Below are positions 8,840 to 17,662 of a DNA stretch of 64,000 bases, in pieces. The stretch's first letter is position 1; each line of letters opens with the position of its first letter. Below the pieces are notes generated by a model. That model saw only the letters and a program-made list of their open reading frames with translations. It had not been told where the DNA came from and did no database searches. The position numbers were made by a program, and so were the translations under genes. The stretch is from Paraglaciecola sp. MB-3u-78 (GTDB lineage: Bacteria; Pseudomonadota; Gammaproteobacteria; Enterobacterales; Alteromonadaceae): assembly GCF_002835935.1 (NCBI RefSeq), contig NZ_PJCF01000005.1, positions 124,001-188,000 of the forward strand, in the 5' to 3' direction.

Positions 8840-8873
8840 AAAATCCCGGTCACCAACGTGGCCAGGATTTTTA
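8838..8873. terminator. Bidirectional rho-independent terminator
   Basis: AAAAATCCCGGTCAC pairs with GTGGCCAGGATTTTT (one mismatch, one wobble) around a 4-base loop, with A-runs and T-runs on both sides. It lies 18 bp past the stop of the minus-strand lipoprotein gene and also follows the transposase remnant. Confidence 0.8.
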
Positions 8874-8890
8874 AACTCTATAGTGTTAAG

Positions 8891-11260
8891 TTAATCATCC
8901 AGCTCGATTTTAAGCGCTTCATAATCCCCGTTGCTGTTGAGTCTGGTTTTCACCTCAAATTTATCTGAACCTGATACTGAGGAGAGGAATACCGCTTTCT
9001 CAACTTGGTGATCAAAGAGTTCAAAATACGTGCTTGCGATAAACTCAATGCGAATACTTTGCATAGTGACACCTGTATTGTCGATCGAGCCAAAACCCTC
9101 AAACTCTCGCTCGGATGAATTTTGACTGTCGTCATCAGATCTGCTGTCACTGGACTCCAGTTCAACTTTTAAAACGACCAACTGATCTGCACTATTGCGC
9201 CGTGCCTTTATCTCGACTGTAGGGTTGATCAGTCCATTGGCATCGGTAATAAACTGTGACTGACTTACCAGGTCATAGGTCTCATATAAACTCGAGGCAT
9301 CAAACAACAGATTGTAACCATTACTTAAACTGATGCCGTCACTATCGATAGACGCTATAGTGCCTTTGATAACAAAGTCAAAAGCAGATAGTTGGTCGCC
9401 ATCATTACTGTCATCGCCAGATGATGAGGAATTACCACCAACATGCTCCAACTCAACTTTAAGTGCCTGAAAAGTACCATCAGCCAGTTGCGCTGCCTGC
9501 ACACTGACATAGGGTGAAGCGCTGGCTGCCGAGGTAAAGGCCGACAGGGTTACCAGTCGATCATTTAGTTCAAAAAAAGTACTTGCCGTCAACGCAATGA
9601 CATTGCCATACAATGTCAATGAAGTTTGCGAAATATCAGTGGCAATACCTTCAAGCCTGAGTCCACTATGGTCTGTGCTGTTTTGGTTTTGATAGTCATC
9701 TGTATCCTGATAATCACTGTAGTTACCATCATTCTCTACATGATAATCTCCCGCTTCATTGCGCAGATAACCGTCGTCGTCAGTATAAAAGGTCTCGCCA
9801 TTGATTAAGGTATCATTACCGACATAGTCATCAATATCATTATCAACACTGTCTCGCTCAAGGCGATAGGCTATCAATTGTGCGCCATCAAACTGTCCAC
9901 TGACATCAATGTAGTCACCCACGTTGAGCTGTTCAATACTGAATTTACGGTAGGCACCGGTTTCGTCCTCGAGCTGAGTAGTCGACTCAATTTGCACCGT
10001 AATACCGTCTACCTCAACACTACCGGCCAAGGTATCGATAGCGGTGATGTTGCCCTCAATCTCAAGATTTGACGCGGCGCGAACATAAACGCGGTTGACT
10101 AACAACGTCTGACCATCGTCCGACCTGACACCGCGCACCGATAAGCGGGCACCGAGGGTAATATCGCTTGCGTCTCCACCGATATAAAGTGTCTCTGTAC
10201 TGGTCTTAACAGCATAACCATTGATCGCAAAAGTTGTTGTGTCACTGTATTCGCTGATCACACCTTCCAAAGCAATTGAGGTGTCGGGAGAAAGCTGGTT
10301 GGCAACATCACCAGCGGACAGCCCGAAGTCACCCTGACGGGTTTCAATTTCAATAGAACTCGCAATCAATATGCCGCTATCATTAAGACTGCCTTTTACC
10401 TCAATCCATTGATTGAGCGAGGGCGTAAAACTGCTATTGAAACCGGCGTAATTGATCACTTGTGAGCCAATATTAAGTGACGCAGCCTGGGCATCAAGTG
10501 CGCTAATCATTCCTTCTACTTTAAACAACAACGCAGTGGTAGAAATATCTTTGTCAATTCGGGTTGCTAACAAACTGCCATTCAATTGATCAAACCCAGA
10601 AACTTTCAAGACATCGCCCAGGGCAATATCTGATAACTCGGACAGAGTAAAGTTGTTACCAAAAACGGTATCGCTATTAACTTGCACGATCCTGCCCAGT
10701 ACCGTGATAGTGCGAGTTGACGGGTCGATAGCACCAACTGTGCCAAAAAGATCGACAGCATAGATAACGGTGTGGGCAACACCGGTGACGCCATCGTCAT
10801 TAACGGTGCCGCGAACCCAGACAACATCACCCACATCAAGATCCTGCTCTGCATTCGGCAATTCATCTAGATTGCCATTAACAAATTCTGCGTTTGTCGT
10901 GTCGTACTTTACGCCGTTGATATAGATTGAACCAAAGGCGCTGACCACACCACTGCTAAGCGACTGGCCCTGTGGCGAGACGAAATCCGGATCGGCATTA
11001 TCACAAATACCATCACCATCTGTATCTGTTGTTCCATCCGGATCCAATGGACAGGCATCATCTGTGTCAGCAACACCATCATCGTCGTCGTCAGTATCGC
11101 TATCATCGTTGATGCCGTCGAAATCTGTATCCAGACCTGAGGGCAATTCTTCGTCAGCGTTTAAGTTTGAATCTGATCCTCCGCCACCACAACCGTATAG
11201 AGTCAGGATGAAACTGAGGAGCAGTATTCTCGTTATGTTCGTCAGGGTCATTATTTTCAC
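8891..11260 (-). CDS. Large lipoprotein with TSP3-type Ca-binding repeats and DUF5666-like domains
   Basis: 789 residues. A lipoprotein signal ends at the lipobox LTLYGC, so the mature protein is lipid-anchored, followed by a GGGGSDS linker. Residues about 40-95 are a Asp-rich DTDFDGINDDSDTDDDDDG / DTDGDGICDNADPD stretch of thrombospondin type 3 calcium-binding repeats. The remainder is a series of roughly 70-residue OB-fold-like units (DUF5666): each has a phrase like GxVSAFGSIYINGV, VGDVVWVRG, or LNVGDYIDVSG followed by LxAxRIE. Predicted start codons are GTG 11260 or ATG 11251; the ATG is equally plausible since the hydrophobic core is unaffected. Monocistronic, ended by the terminator at 8838. 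Role unknown; surface adhesion or metal binding is a guess. Confidence 0.8.
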   Translation of the reverse strand: MKIMTLTNITRILLLSFILTLYGCGGGGSDSNLNADEELPSGLDTDFDGINDDSDTDDDDDGVADTDDACPLDPDGTTDTDGDGICDNADPDFVSPQGQSLSSGVVSAFGSIYINGVKYDTTNAEFVNGNLDELPNAEQDLDVGDVVWVRGTVNDDGVTGVAHTVIYAVDLFGTVGAIDPSTRTITVLGRIVQVNSDTVFGNNFTLSELSDIALGDVLKVSGFDQLNGSLLATRIDKDISTTALLFKVEGMISALDAQAASLNIGSQVINYAGFNSSFTPSLNQWIEVKGSLNDSGILIASSIEIETRQGDFGLSAGDVANQLSPDTSIALEGVISEYSDTTTFAINGYAVKTSTETLYIGGDASDITLGARLSVRGVRSDDGQTLLVNRVYVRAASNLEIEGNITAIDTLAGSVEVDGITVQIESTTQLEDETGAYRKFSIEQLNVGDYIDVSGQFDGAQLIAYRLERDSVDNDIDDYVGNDTLINGETFYTDDDGYLRNEAGDYHVENDGNYSDYQDTDDYQNQNSTDHSGLRLEGIATDISQTSLTLYGNVIALTASTFFELNDRLVTLSAFTSAASASPYVSVQAAQLADGTFQALKVELEHVGGNSSSSGDDSNDGDQLSAFDFVIKGTIASIDSDGISLSNGYNLLFDASSLYETYDLVSQSQFITDANGLINPTVEIKARRNSADQLVVLKVELESSDSRSDDDSQNSSEREFEGFGSIDNTGVTMQSIRIEFIASTYFELFDHQVEKAVFLSSVSGSDKFEVKTRLNSNGDYEALKIELDD

Positions 11261-11703
11261 TAATCTTGATTAATTGAAGTTTTACAATACAGACAATTTC
11301 TTAAGAGAAAATTAAGCCACAAAAATTTAACGAGATATTGCGATCTGTAAGGTTAGTCTATGAGAATTACAGAGACGAACCTGTGGGGATCAGGTTCGTT
11401 GAAACGTATCATTTGTCATCAAGTTTACCGTTTTGACTGATTATCAAAGTGACTGTTAATTAGCAATAATGCAACGATATAATTTGAATGGTGAATGCAA
11501 CGCTTTTCTTAATATTCCCACCAAAAATAGAAACAAACCTAAACAGAGAGAGCAAAATATAACGTTTGAGTCATGGCTGTCATTGGTTATATGTGGGACA
11601 GATGGCATTGAAAGAGGTTAAGTGCGGCCTTCAAAAATTCACATAAAGGATTTAAAGACCGTATTTAACTTCATTATCTGTAGAGCTACAAAGTAGGATG
11701 TAT
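11261..11703. other. Non-coding gap upstream of the lipoprotein gene
   Basis: About 440 bp. Apart from a 9-bp hairpin at 11375-11399 nothing gene-like is visible; it should include the lipoprotein promoter. Confidence 0.35.
11375..11399. repeat. Perfect 9-bp hairpin
   Basis: ACGAACCTG (11375-11383), a 7-base loop, and CAGGTTCGT (11391-11399). No T-run follows on either strand, so it is more likely an operator or RNA structure than a terminator. Confidence 0.5.
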
Positions 11704-12969
11704 TTAACCAAATTTTCTTTTTATATTCAGCTTGAAATCATTAGTCATGTGCCTCAAAAACGCCTTGAATGTGCCTAATTGTGGCTCGGGGGGTAACCCT
11801 TTGGAAAGTCGAATAATTTGCCAGTAATAAAACCCTACCTGACCAAAACTATTGATGGCTTTTATCAGATTTGATGGGCTGTTATTACCCCAAAATCCGG
11901 TACCTAAAACCAATTTATCCTCATAACAGTCGATACTCTGAATGGTTTGCTGGATCAGTTTTGTGGAGCAATCAGGTTCGGTACACAGCGGCCTAGCAAG
12001 TCCAATTACGTCTACCTCGCCACTTTCAATCGCCCGTTCCATGACGTCACGGCTGCGAAAGCCACCAGTGATCATCACAGGGATTTTCGCGGACTGTTTG
12101 ATACGCTCAGCGTATTCGATAAAGTAGGCTTCGCGTTTGCGGGTGCTTTCTCGCACGTCTGTGGGTTCAACACCTATTAAGCTTAATTGTTCATAAGTGC
12201 CACCTGATATCTCTAGCAGATCCACTCCATCTTCGCCCAGCCAACTGGCGACGGTGATACAATCTTCAAGGCTGAAACCGCCTTTTTGAAAATCTGCCGA
12301 GTTGAGCTTCACGCCTATGGGGAAATCAGCACCCACGGCTGCGCGCACACCCACAATAATGCGGCGAATGATCCGTGCCCTGTTTTCCAGAGATCCACCC
12401 CATTGATCCTGACGTTGATTAATTTTTGGTGATAAAAACTGACTGAGTAAATAGCCATGGGCGCAATGAATTTGCACGCCGGTAAAGCCCGCTTGTTTCA
12501 CCAGTTGAGCCGATGTTATAAAACGCTGAATAACCTCTTCTATATTACTTTGATCCATAGGGCGCGGCCTAGCAAAATTCCCCAGCATTGCCAATTGTAC
12601 ATCTGAAGGGGACAAAGGTTCTGTAGATACCATTTTGGGGCATTGACGACCGGGATGATTAAGTTGCACCCACAGATGGTTGCCACCTGTGGTGCCTTGT
12701 TTGGCCCAGGTTCGAAATAGTTCTAAGTTTTTATCATCTTCTAACACAACGTTTCCAGCCCGTTCGAGGTAACGCCTGTCAACCATCACATTACCTGTGA
12801 TATGCAATCCTGTTCCACCTTGTGACCAGGTTTTATAAAGTTGCATCAGTGCAGGAGTAGGTAGGTCAAACTTGTCAGCAAGGCCTTCTGTCATGGCACT
12901 TTTACATAAACGATTCGCAAGTACGCTGCCATTTGGTAAGGAAATAGGGGTTGCAAGTGGGCTGGTCAT
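11704..12969 (-). CDS. NADH:flavin oxidoreductase / old yellow enzyme family
   Basis: 421 residues forming one FMN-binding TIM barrel. Diagnostic pieces are the N-terminal LANRLCKSAMTEGLAD segment, QLNHPGRQ, the active-site strand VQIHCAHGYLLSQFLSP, the NQRQDQWGGSLENRARI block and the phosphate-binding VMITGGFRSR and DVIGLARPL segments. The 4Fe-4S and second FAD/NAD domains of 2,4-dienoyl-CoA reductases are absent, so this is a single-domain ene-reductase-like enzyme with a 50-residue C-terminal extension. Such enzymes reduce activated C=C bonds of enones and related electrophiles with NAD(P)H. It stands alone and its natural substrate cannot be read from context. Confidence 0.9.
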   Translation of the reverse strand: MTSPLATPISLPNGSVLANRLCKSAMTEGLADKFDLPTPALMQLYKTWSQGGTGLHITGNVMVDRRYLERAGNVVLEDDKNLELFRTWAKQGTTGGNHLWVQLNHPGRQCPKMVSTEPLSPSDVQLAMLGNFARPRPMDQSNIEEVIQRFITSAQLVKQAGFTGVQIHCAHGYLLSQFLSPKINQRQDQWGGSLENRARIIRRIIVGVRAAVGADFPIGVKLNSADFQKGGFSLEDCITVASWLGEDGVDLLEISGGTYEQLSLIGVEPTDVRESTRKREAYFIEYAERIKQSAKIPVMITGGFRSRDVMERAIESGEVDVIGLARPLCTEPDCSTKLIQQTIQSIDCYEDKLVLGTGFWGNNSPSNLIKAINSFGQVGFYYWQIIRLSKGLPPEPQLGTFKAFLRHMTNDFKLNIKRKFG

Positions 12970-13053
12970 TTTAGAGTCTTAGTGAGGTCAAATGTTACCT
13001 ATTGTAAGGCTGATATAGATAATTACAAATCTCTAATTTCCATGAACCAATCT

Positions 13054-13263
13054 TTATTTAGGCTCATTATCGGCCAAAAAAACTTCATGCTTGAGTTTTG
13101 AGAATTGACTGAGATCTAGGGTTGATTTACCTAATCCTGTTGCGTTTAGTAACGATTTAATCAAATGCATATTGGTCGCAGTGCTAAGGTCGCGATTCAG
13201 ATAAAATATAGGGATAGGATTAATTGAATGGAGCATCTTTGAAAGTTGTGATGACAAACCCAC
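13054..13263 (-). CDS. Small hypothetical protein, doubtful
   Basis: 69 codons starting at GTG 13263. The composition is protein-like (INPIPIFYLNRDLSTAT, then GKSTLDLSQFSKL) but I recognise no family and there is no good ribosome site. It may be the tail of a decayed gene. Confidence 0.22.
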   Translation of the reverse strand: MGLSSQLSKMLHSINPIPIFYLNRDLSTATNMHLIKSLLNATGLGKSTLDLSQFSKLKHEVFLADNEPK

Positions 13264-13333
13264 TTTTAAGTCAGCTCAATTCGATGGGGTCTTTGTGAGA
13301 CGCCTAAAGTACGTCTTGTGACATTATGTTGAT

Positions 13334-13367
13334 GACACCTGTGTTAAAAAATGTAAACACAGGCGTC
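13334..13367. terminator. Hairpin downstream of the TPR gene
   Basis: GACACCTGTGTT (13334-13345) pairs with AACACAGGCGTC (13356-13367), 12 bp with one wobble. It lies 8 bp past the stop of the minus-strand TPR gene. The T-tract is weak, so termination is probable rather than certain. Confidence 0.6.
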
Positions 13368-13374
13368 GTTGTTT

Positions 13375-13914
13375 TCAACGATCCATGTACGCGATAAGTG
13401 ATGAATCTTCTTCAGACACTAAGCCATATTCCTTGCCTTGGATATTTTGCTGTTTAACTATCTTCAGATTAGCTGCCACTAGGTTTTGGAATCTACCTTG
13501 ACTACTGGCTGCATCTAAATCTTCAAGGCTAGCCGCGAAATTTCCCAAAACATAATGCATCACTGCACGGTTATTATAGGAAATAGCTGAAGCTTTACCT
13601 GTGTTAACGGCGGCTTGGCAGTATTGGTTTGCCTGTTCCATATCGTTAATGGCTAAATGAGCGACACACAAGTTATCAAGCAGAGGTTTACGCAAAGACA
13701 CAGTTGACGTTTTAGCTAAAGCCGCCTTACTTTTACGTATACCCTGTTCCAATTTACCCGACTCAATTTCTCGTACACCTATAACTTCGGCCACGCTGGT
13801 TTTTACTATTAGCTGTGAACCTGCAGTGACATAATTTGCTGATGCATGGCTAACTGGCATTATAATCAGCATGGCTAAGAACGCTGGAGAGAATGATTTG
13901 ATTGCTGTTTTCAT
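13375..13914 (-). CDS. Exported tetratricopeptide-repeat protein
   Basis: 179 residues with a signal peptide (hydrophobic 9-22, cleavage after SHASA). Residues about 55-150 contain TPR-like helical pairs: LLDNLCVAHLAINDMEQANQYC and ISYNNRAVMHYVLGNFAASLEDL. TPRs mediate protein-protein contacts; here in the periplasm. An AAAGG site precedes the ATG. It is divergent from the CadC-type regulator gene 245 bp away, and a GGTTAA-CGT-TTAACC dyad sits 30 bp upstream of the start, so control by that neighbour is plausible. Homologues of this small protein are usually annotated only as TPR proteins. Confidence 0.75.
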   Translation of the reverse strand: MKTAIKSFSPAFLAMLIIMPVSHASANYVTAGSQLIVKTSVAEVIGVREIESGKLEQGIRKSKAALAKTSTVSLRKPLLDNLCVAHLAINDMEQANQYCQAAVNTGKASAISYNNRAVMHYVLGNFAASLEDLDAASSQGRFQNLVAANLKIVKQQNIQGKEYGLVSEEDSSLIAYMDR

Positions 13915-13943
13915 AATGATTTACCTTTTGTGTTTGAATGAGT

Positions 13944-13958
13944 GGTTAACGTTTAACC
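13944..13958. promoter_or_regulatory. Palindrome upstream of the TPR gene
   Basis: GGTTAA-CGT-TTAACC, a perfect 6+6 dyad 30 bp before the TPR gene start, in the intergenic region shared with the CadC-type regulator. Possible operator. Confidence 0.35.
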
Positions 13959-14159
13959 TTCAATGATTTATGTTTACTTGTGCTAGTTGCTTGTGCCGTT
14001 TGTGTTTGAACAGTATGGTGAACTGGTAGGAAATATTCCTGAGGAACAGCAGATAAAAAGCTGAGGAAAAGCTGATGAAAAACAAATGTTGGTGGTTTTA
14101 TACTCATACCACCTCAAAATATCAGGGTAATAATTAAATGGGACCATTTAGGGTGAGCA

Positions 14160-16301
14160 TTGAGTGGGACCAGAAAAGTGATTGAACAAGCACTGCCTGA
14201 AAATGGCTATTTTCGTTTAGGTGACTACTGCATTGATGTGGGCGCTCATCGAGTATTTCATGGTGCTGCAAGTCGTCACTTAGAGCCCAAAGCCATGCAT
14301 GTTCTTTATCAACTGGCTTTGTGTGCTGGTGAGACCGTTAGTCGACAAGAATTAATGGACAAAGTGTGGCATGGACGTGTGGTAATAGAAGACGCCCTGA
14401 CGCGGATCATCTCGCAGCTGCGCCTAAATTTCAACGATAGTAAAACTCGCCAGATAATCCGCACTGTGCCTAAAAAAGGTTACCGGCTATCGGCAGATGT
14501 CACTTGGTTGACCAGACAAGAATTTATAAAATTCACCACAAAACACAGCGCTGCATCAGGTTTAGCCCCATCATTTAATAAAGGCAAAGTGGCAGCACTT
14601 ATCATATTGAGCTTAATACTTGCCTTGCTGATTTTTGGTTTATTTACTCAAACGTCTGAGCATCAGGGATCTGCACCCGAGGTACTGACTCAGGAGATTG
14701 TTCAGAATATTGAAAAAAACGACACCACTATCAACACTATCGACACTATCATCGCCTTTTTACCATGGCGGAATCTTACCGGCGATGACAGCAATGACTA
14801 CTTAGCTGAGATGCTCCCAGAGGAGTTGTCAATCACTCTGGCCAAGTCAGACAAGATTACCGTGTTGGCACATTATTCATCTATTGCTCTTGCCAGAGAC
14901 TCCGGTGCCTTAGATACTTTAGCCGAGCATTTGAACCTTAAGTATTGGGTAGAAGGCAGCATTACTGAGGCTAATGAGCGGATCCGGGTCTTAGTACGTT
15001 TGGTGGAAAAACAGACTAATAATGCGATTTGGTCTGAAGTGTATGAAGACGAAATGAAAAAACTGCTGTCATTAAATTCTAGGATCATCTCAGATATTAA
15101 TGCACAACTGTTTGGGCAAAGCGAACCAGCCAATTTCACAACAGCATCAGACAGTGTGGATATTAATGCTTACCGAGCTTATCTTCAGGGTAATTACTGG
15201 TGGATGAATGGAAAAACCAGCGAGTGGTTTTTTAGAGCAGAAACCTCATTTTTAAAAGCAACTGAACTGGCACCTGATTTTGCCGCTGCGTTTGGCAGTT
15301 TAGCCTTTATCTACGGGAGATATAATTATCATGATATCTACATGGAAAAGGCAGTGGCTGTTGCAAAAGCTAGGGCGGCTATTGATACAGCCTTACACCT
15401 TGACCCTAATGATATTAACGGCCTCCTAGCTGGCGCCCTGTTGGCTATTGAAGACCTGGAGTTTGATAAGGCCGAGCAATTGATCAGTAAAGTATTAAAT
15501 GTAGACTCCGCAAACGCCAGAGGGATATATGTGTATTCCGAGTTGGCCTTGGCTAGGAATAAATTTGACGTTGCGCTCACTTATGCCGATAAGGCGCTAC
15601 AGATAGATCCTTTATCGCCTTGGATAAATGTCAACAAAGCCATGGTGCACTTTTGGCGTAATGAGATGGCTGAAGCGCTGGCATCAGTAGAGCACGCCAT
15701 CGATATTGACAGCGGTTTCACTTGGGCTTACGTGTGGAAAGCCAAAATACTCAGTCAAAGGGGGCAGCTTTCAGACGCTATTGAGGCCATGAGAGCCTGT
15801 TTACAAATTGATGATGGCTCGCCAGTGAATAGTATTTATTTGGCGCTGCTATACACCAAAGCTGAAATGCCGGAGCAGGCTGAAAGATGGTTTGCCCATA
15901 CCGCGTCACTTTATGGCGATTCCCCGGACGCCAGATTTTGGCAAAACTATTTAAGTTTTATCACACAAAAAGAAGACCCTGATATCTCGCTACAACTGGT
16001 TAATCAAGTCACTCTAAAAACTACTCGATTTTTTAGTTTAGTGCCTTTGCAAAAGGCCTTGTTAGCGTCACAACCCACACTAATAAAGCAAGCATTGCCG
16101 CAGTTTCTGTCGCTTATTGAGGGTCCAAACCAATCGGATTTTTTGGTGAACCACCATAACCAATACAGCGCCTACGCTGCTTTACTCTTAATGCAGCAGC
16201 TAGATAGCGTTGAATATGAGCAACAACTAACCTTACTCAAAGCTCAAATTAAGGTATTTGAGAGTAAGGTTGCTTTGCAACTGCGAGCCGATATTAAGTA
16301 A
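14160..16301 (+). CDS. CadC/ToxR-type membrane regulator with TPR ectodomain
   Basis: 713 residues. An OmpR-type winged helix occupies about 15-115 (YFRLGDYCIDVGAHRVF, LEPKAMHVLYQLA, the VWHGRVVIEDALTRIISQLR helix and the IRTVPKKGYRL wing). A single transmembrane helix follows at about 145-168 (VAALIILSLILALLIFGLF). The remainder is outside the membrane: a region of FLPWRNLTGDDSNDYLAEML-type common to this family, then about six TPRs. The layout is that of one-component membrane regulators that sense a periplasmic signal and bind DNA on the inside. No ATG is available in frame near the start; TTG 14160 or GTG 14178 must be used, which suggests weak translation. It is divergent to the exported TPR protein. 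Confidence 0.85.
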   Translation: MSGTRKVIEQALPENGYFRLGDYCIDVGAHRVFHGAASRHLEPKAMHVLYQLALCAGETVSRQELMDKVWHGRVVIEDALTRIISQLRLNFNDSKTRQIIRTVPKKGYRLSADVTWLTRQEFIKFTTKHSAASGLAPSFNKGKVAALIILSLILALLIFGLFTQTSEHQGSAPEVLTQEIVQNIEKNDTTINTIDTIIAFLPWRNLTGDDSNDYLAEMLPEELSITLAKSDKITVLAHYSSIALARDSGALDTLAEHLNLKYWVEGSITEANERIRVLVRLVEKQTNNAIWSEVYEDEMKKLLSLNSRIISDINAQLFGQSEPANFTTASDSVDINAYRAYLQGNYWWMNGKTSEWFFRAETSFLKATELAPDFAAAFGSLAFIYGRYNYHDIYMEKAVAVAKARAAIDTALHLDPNDINGLLAGALLAIEDLEFDKAEQLISKVLNVDSANARGIYVYSELALARNKFDVALTYADKALQIDPLSPWINVNKAMVHFWRNEMAEALASVEHAIDIDSGFTWAYVWKAKILSQRGQLSDAIEAMRACLQIDDGSPVNSIYLALLYTKAEMPEQAERWFAHTASLYGDSPDARFWQNYLSFITQKEDPDISLQLVNQVTLKTTRFFSLVPLQKALLASQPTLIKQALPQFLSLIEGPNQSDFLVNHHNQYSAYAALLLMQQLDSVEYEQQLTLLKAQIKVFESKVALQLRADIK

Positions 16302-16338
16302 ATCAAGCTTGAAGGTTAAGTTATGAATCGATTTAATG

Positions 16339-16372
16339 GCGTGCTCAATCCGCGACTTAGAAGCACGCTAGA
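16339..16372 (+). terminator. Weak hairpin after the CadC-type gene
   Basis: GCGTGCT (16339-16345) and AGCACGC (16362-16368) with a 16-base loop, followed by an A-rich rather than T-rich stretch. Possible terminator in the convergent gap. Confidence 0.35.
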
Positions 16373-16442
16373 AAAAAGATTATAAAAAGTGTATTAGCTA
16401 TCCAAAAGTGTAGGTGCAATGCCTAATCATTCAGGTCTTCAA

Positions 16443-17129
16443 TTACAGCATCACAATCAGATAAAGATCTAATGCCAACAACACTAACGCACTGTATAAG
16501 CCATTCCATTTAATCCCCATATGAAAAGGCGAAATGCCAGTGATCTTAGCGCTAATACGTACCGATGTTGTCGTGGGGGAACTACCAATCACCACAGCCC
16601 AAGTGACCATCATCACTAGTGCTATGGTCACAGGCATATTTTCGACACTAGGTAATTGAGATAATGCCCTAGCCACCAAAGTAACTGAAATCATTGGATT
16701 GATAAATACAAGCGCCGCTAAAAAAATGATCCATGAAGATGTAATTAATATCAAAGCAGCAGATATATTCAAATGGGCTAATTGTTGCGCAAACCATTCA
16801 ATATCCAACACGGTTAACAATAAGCGTCCAATCAGTACCGAGCCAGCAAAAAAGACAATTTCTGAACGTTGCAATGGCATTTTAAAAAAGATGTCTTGGG
16901 TAAAACGTCTTACGGTTAATTCCATTGAGCTTAATGTGCTTCGTTTGCGGTGATACTGGAAAAATATCCACGCTGTACTGACAATCGGTGCGCTCACTAA
17001 CACCGCAGTAATGGGCCGTAGGGAGGTCATATACATTAGTAGACCAGAAACGGCTGCTAATGAGATAACAACAATGGCAATAGGGAAGCTTACCTTCAAA
17101 TCTGATAAATTATTGGATATTGCTGGCAC
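16443..17129 (-). CDS. Permease, C-terminal part (split gene, ion-transporter-like)
   Basis: 228 residues, almost entirely membrane helices (about six). The end (VVIGSSPTTTSVRISAKITGISPFHMGIKWNG) resembles the conserved SP...AxITGIsP loop of the ion transporter superfamily (citrate/anion permeases). It starts at GTG 17129, only 8 bp after the stop of the upstream membrane ORF, and the two are in different frames. Joined, they would give about 340 residues and ten helices, a normal permease size. I therefore think these are two halves of one gene separated by a frameshift, unless it is a genuine two-gene pair. Substrate unknown. Confidence 0.6.
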   Translation of the reverse strand: MPAISNNLSDLKVSFPIAIVVISLAAVSGLLMYMTSLRPITAVLVSAPIVSTAWIFFQYHRKRSTLSSMELTVRRFTQDIFFKMPLQRSEIVFFAGSVLIGRLLLTVLDIEWFAQQLAHLNISAALILITSSWIIFLAALVFINPMISVTLVARALSQLPSVENMPVTIALVMMVTWAVVIGSSPTTTSVRISAKITGISPFHMGIKWNGLYSALVLLALDLYLIVML

Positions 17130-17136
17130 AAGGTGT

Positions 17137-17478
17137 CTAAGATGTTAGGTTGACTGACTCTGAGGTTAAGGCCGCTTCTTTTAAAAGGCCCAATGCAATT
17201 AAAAAAAAGGCAAAAAAAGCGACACTGCCACACAACATGCCTAACTGCATCAAGGATATTTGAGACAACAATAACAATGCGAGGGTTAAACCAATAGCCA
17301 CCATGGCTATGACTTTTGTGGTTAACTCTAAATATTTCCATTCGAGCAAAGTAAATACAAGCAACACAAATACGGCCAATATGGCGGGTGGTTGGTAACC
17401 CGTCCATTCTGTCGTTAAGGTCGCAAAAAAAATAACGACTAAACATAGGGGGGACAGCCAAGGAGAGGAGTCATTCAT
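17137..17478 (-). CDS. Permease, N-terminal part (split gene)
   Basis: 113 residues with about four hydrophobic helices (LCLVVIFFATL, AILAVFVLLVFTLLEW, VIAMVAIGLTLALLLL, MLCGSVAFFAFFLIALGLL). It ends at TAG 17137-17139, 8 bp before the next membrane ORF in another frame. A single-base indel between about 17139 and 17148 would fuse both. It is divergent from the acyl-CoA synthetase gene and shares the operator-like palindromes at 17554-17587. Confidence 0.55.
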   Translation of the reverse strand: MNDSSPWLSPLCLVVIFFATLTTEWTGYQPPAILAVFVLLVFTLLEWKYLELTTKVIAMVAIGLTLALLLLSQISLMQLGMLCGSVAFFAFFLIALGLLKEAALTSESVNLTS

Positions 17479-17553
17479 TTGTGGCTTTATTAGGCATGGG
17501 TCTAGTTGCTTATCTCATTGTTATATAGAGTACAGTGTGTTGTCTTTCAGAAA

Positions 17554-17587
17554 ACATTGCAAAATGTAATTCCGCATTGCAGAATGC
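17554..17587. promoter_or_regulatory. Two tandem 14-bp palindromes (operator pair)
   Basis: ACATT-GCAA-AATGT (17554-17567) and GCATT-GCAG-AATGC (17574-17587) are both perfect 5+4+5 dyads and 20 bp apart centre to centre, i.e. two helical turns on one DNA face. They sit 76-109 bp upstream of the acyl-CoA synthetase start and in the divergent promoter region with the permease. This arrangement is typical for cooperative binding of a dimeric repressor (TetR-like). The cognate regulator is not next door. Confidence 0.6.
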
Positions 17588-17662
17588 TAACGCTGTTCCA
17601 CCGATTTTGTTAGTGTTGTGGTAATAATAATTAATGACAATTTGTATTAAAATGAGTGTTTA

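Larger units (their letters stand above)
12970..13374. other. Gap with a doubtful small ORF and a terminator
   Basis: Holds the 69-codon ORF 13054-13263 and the hairpin at 13334-13367, both listed separately. No other signal. Confidence 0.35.
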
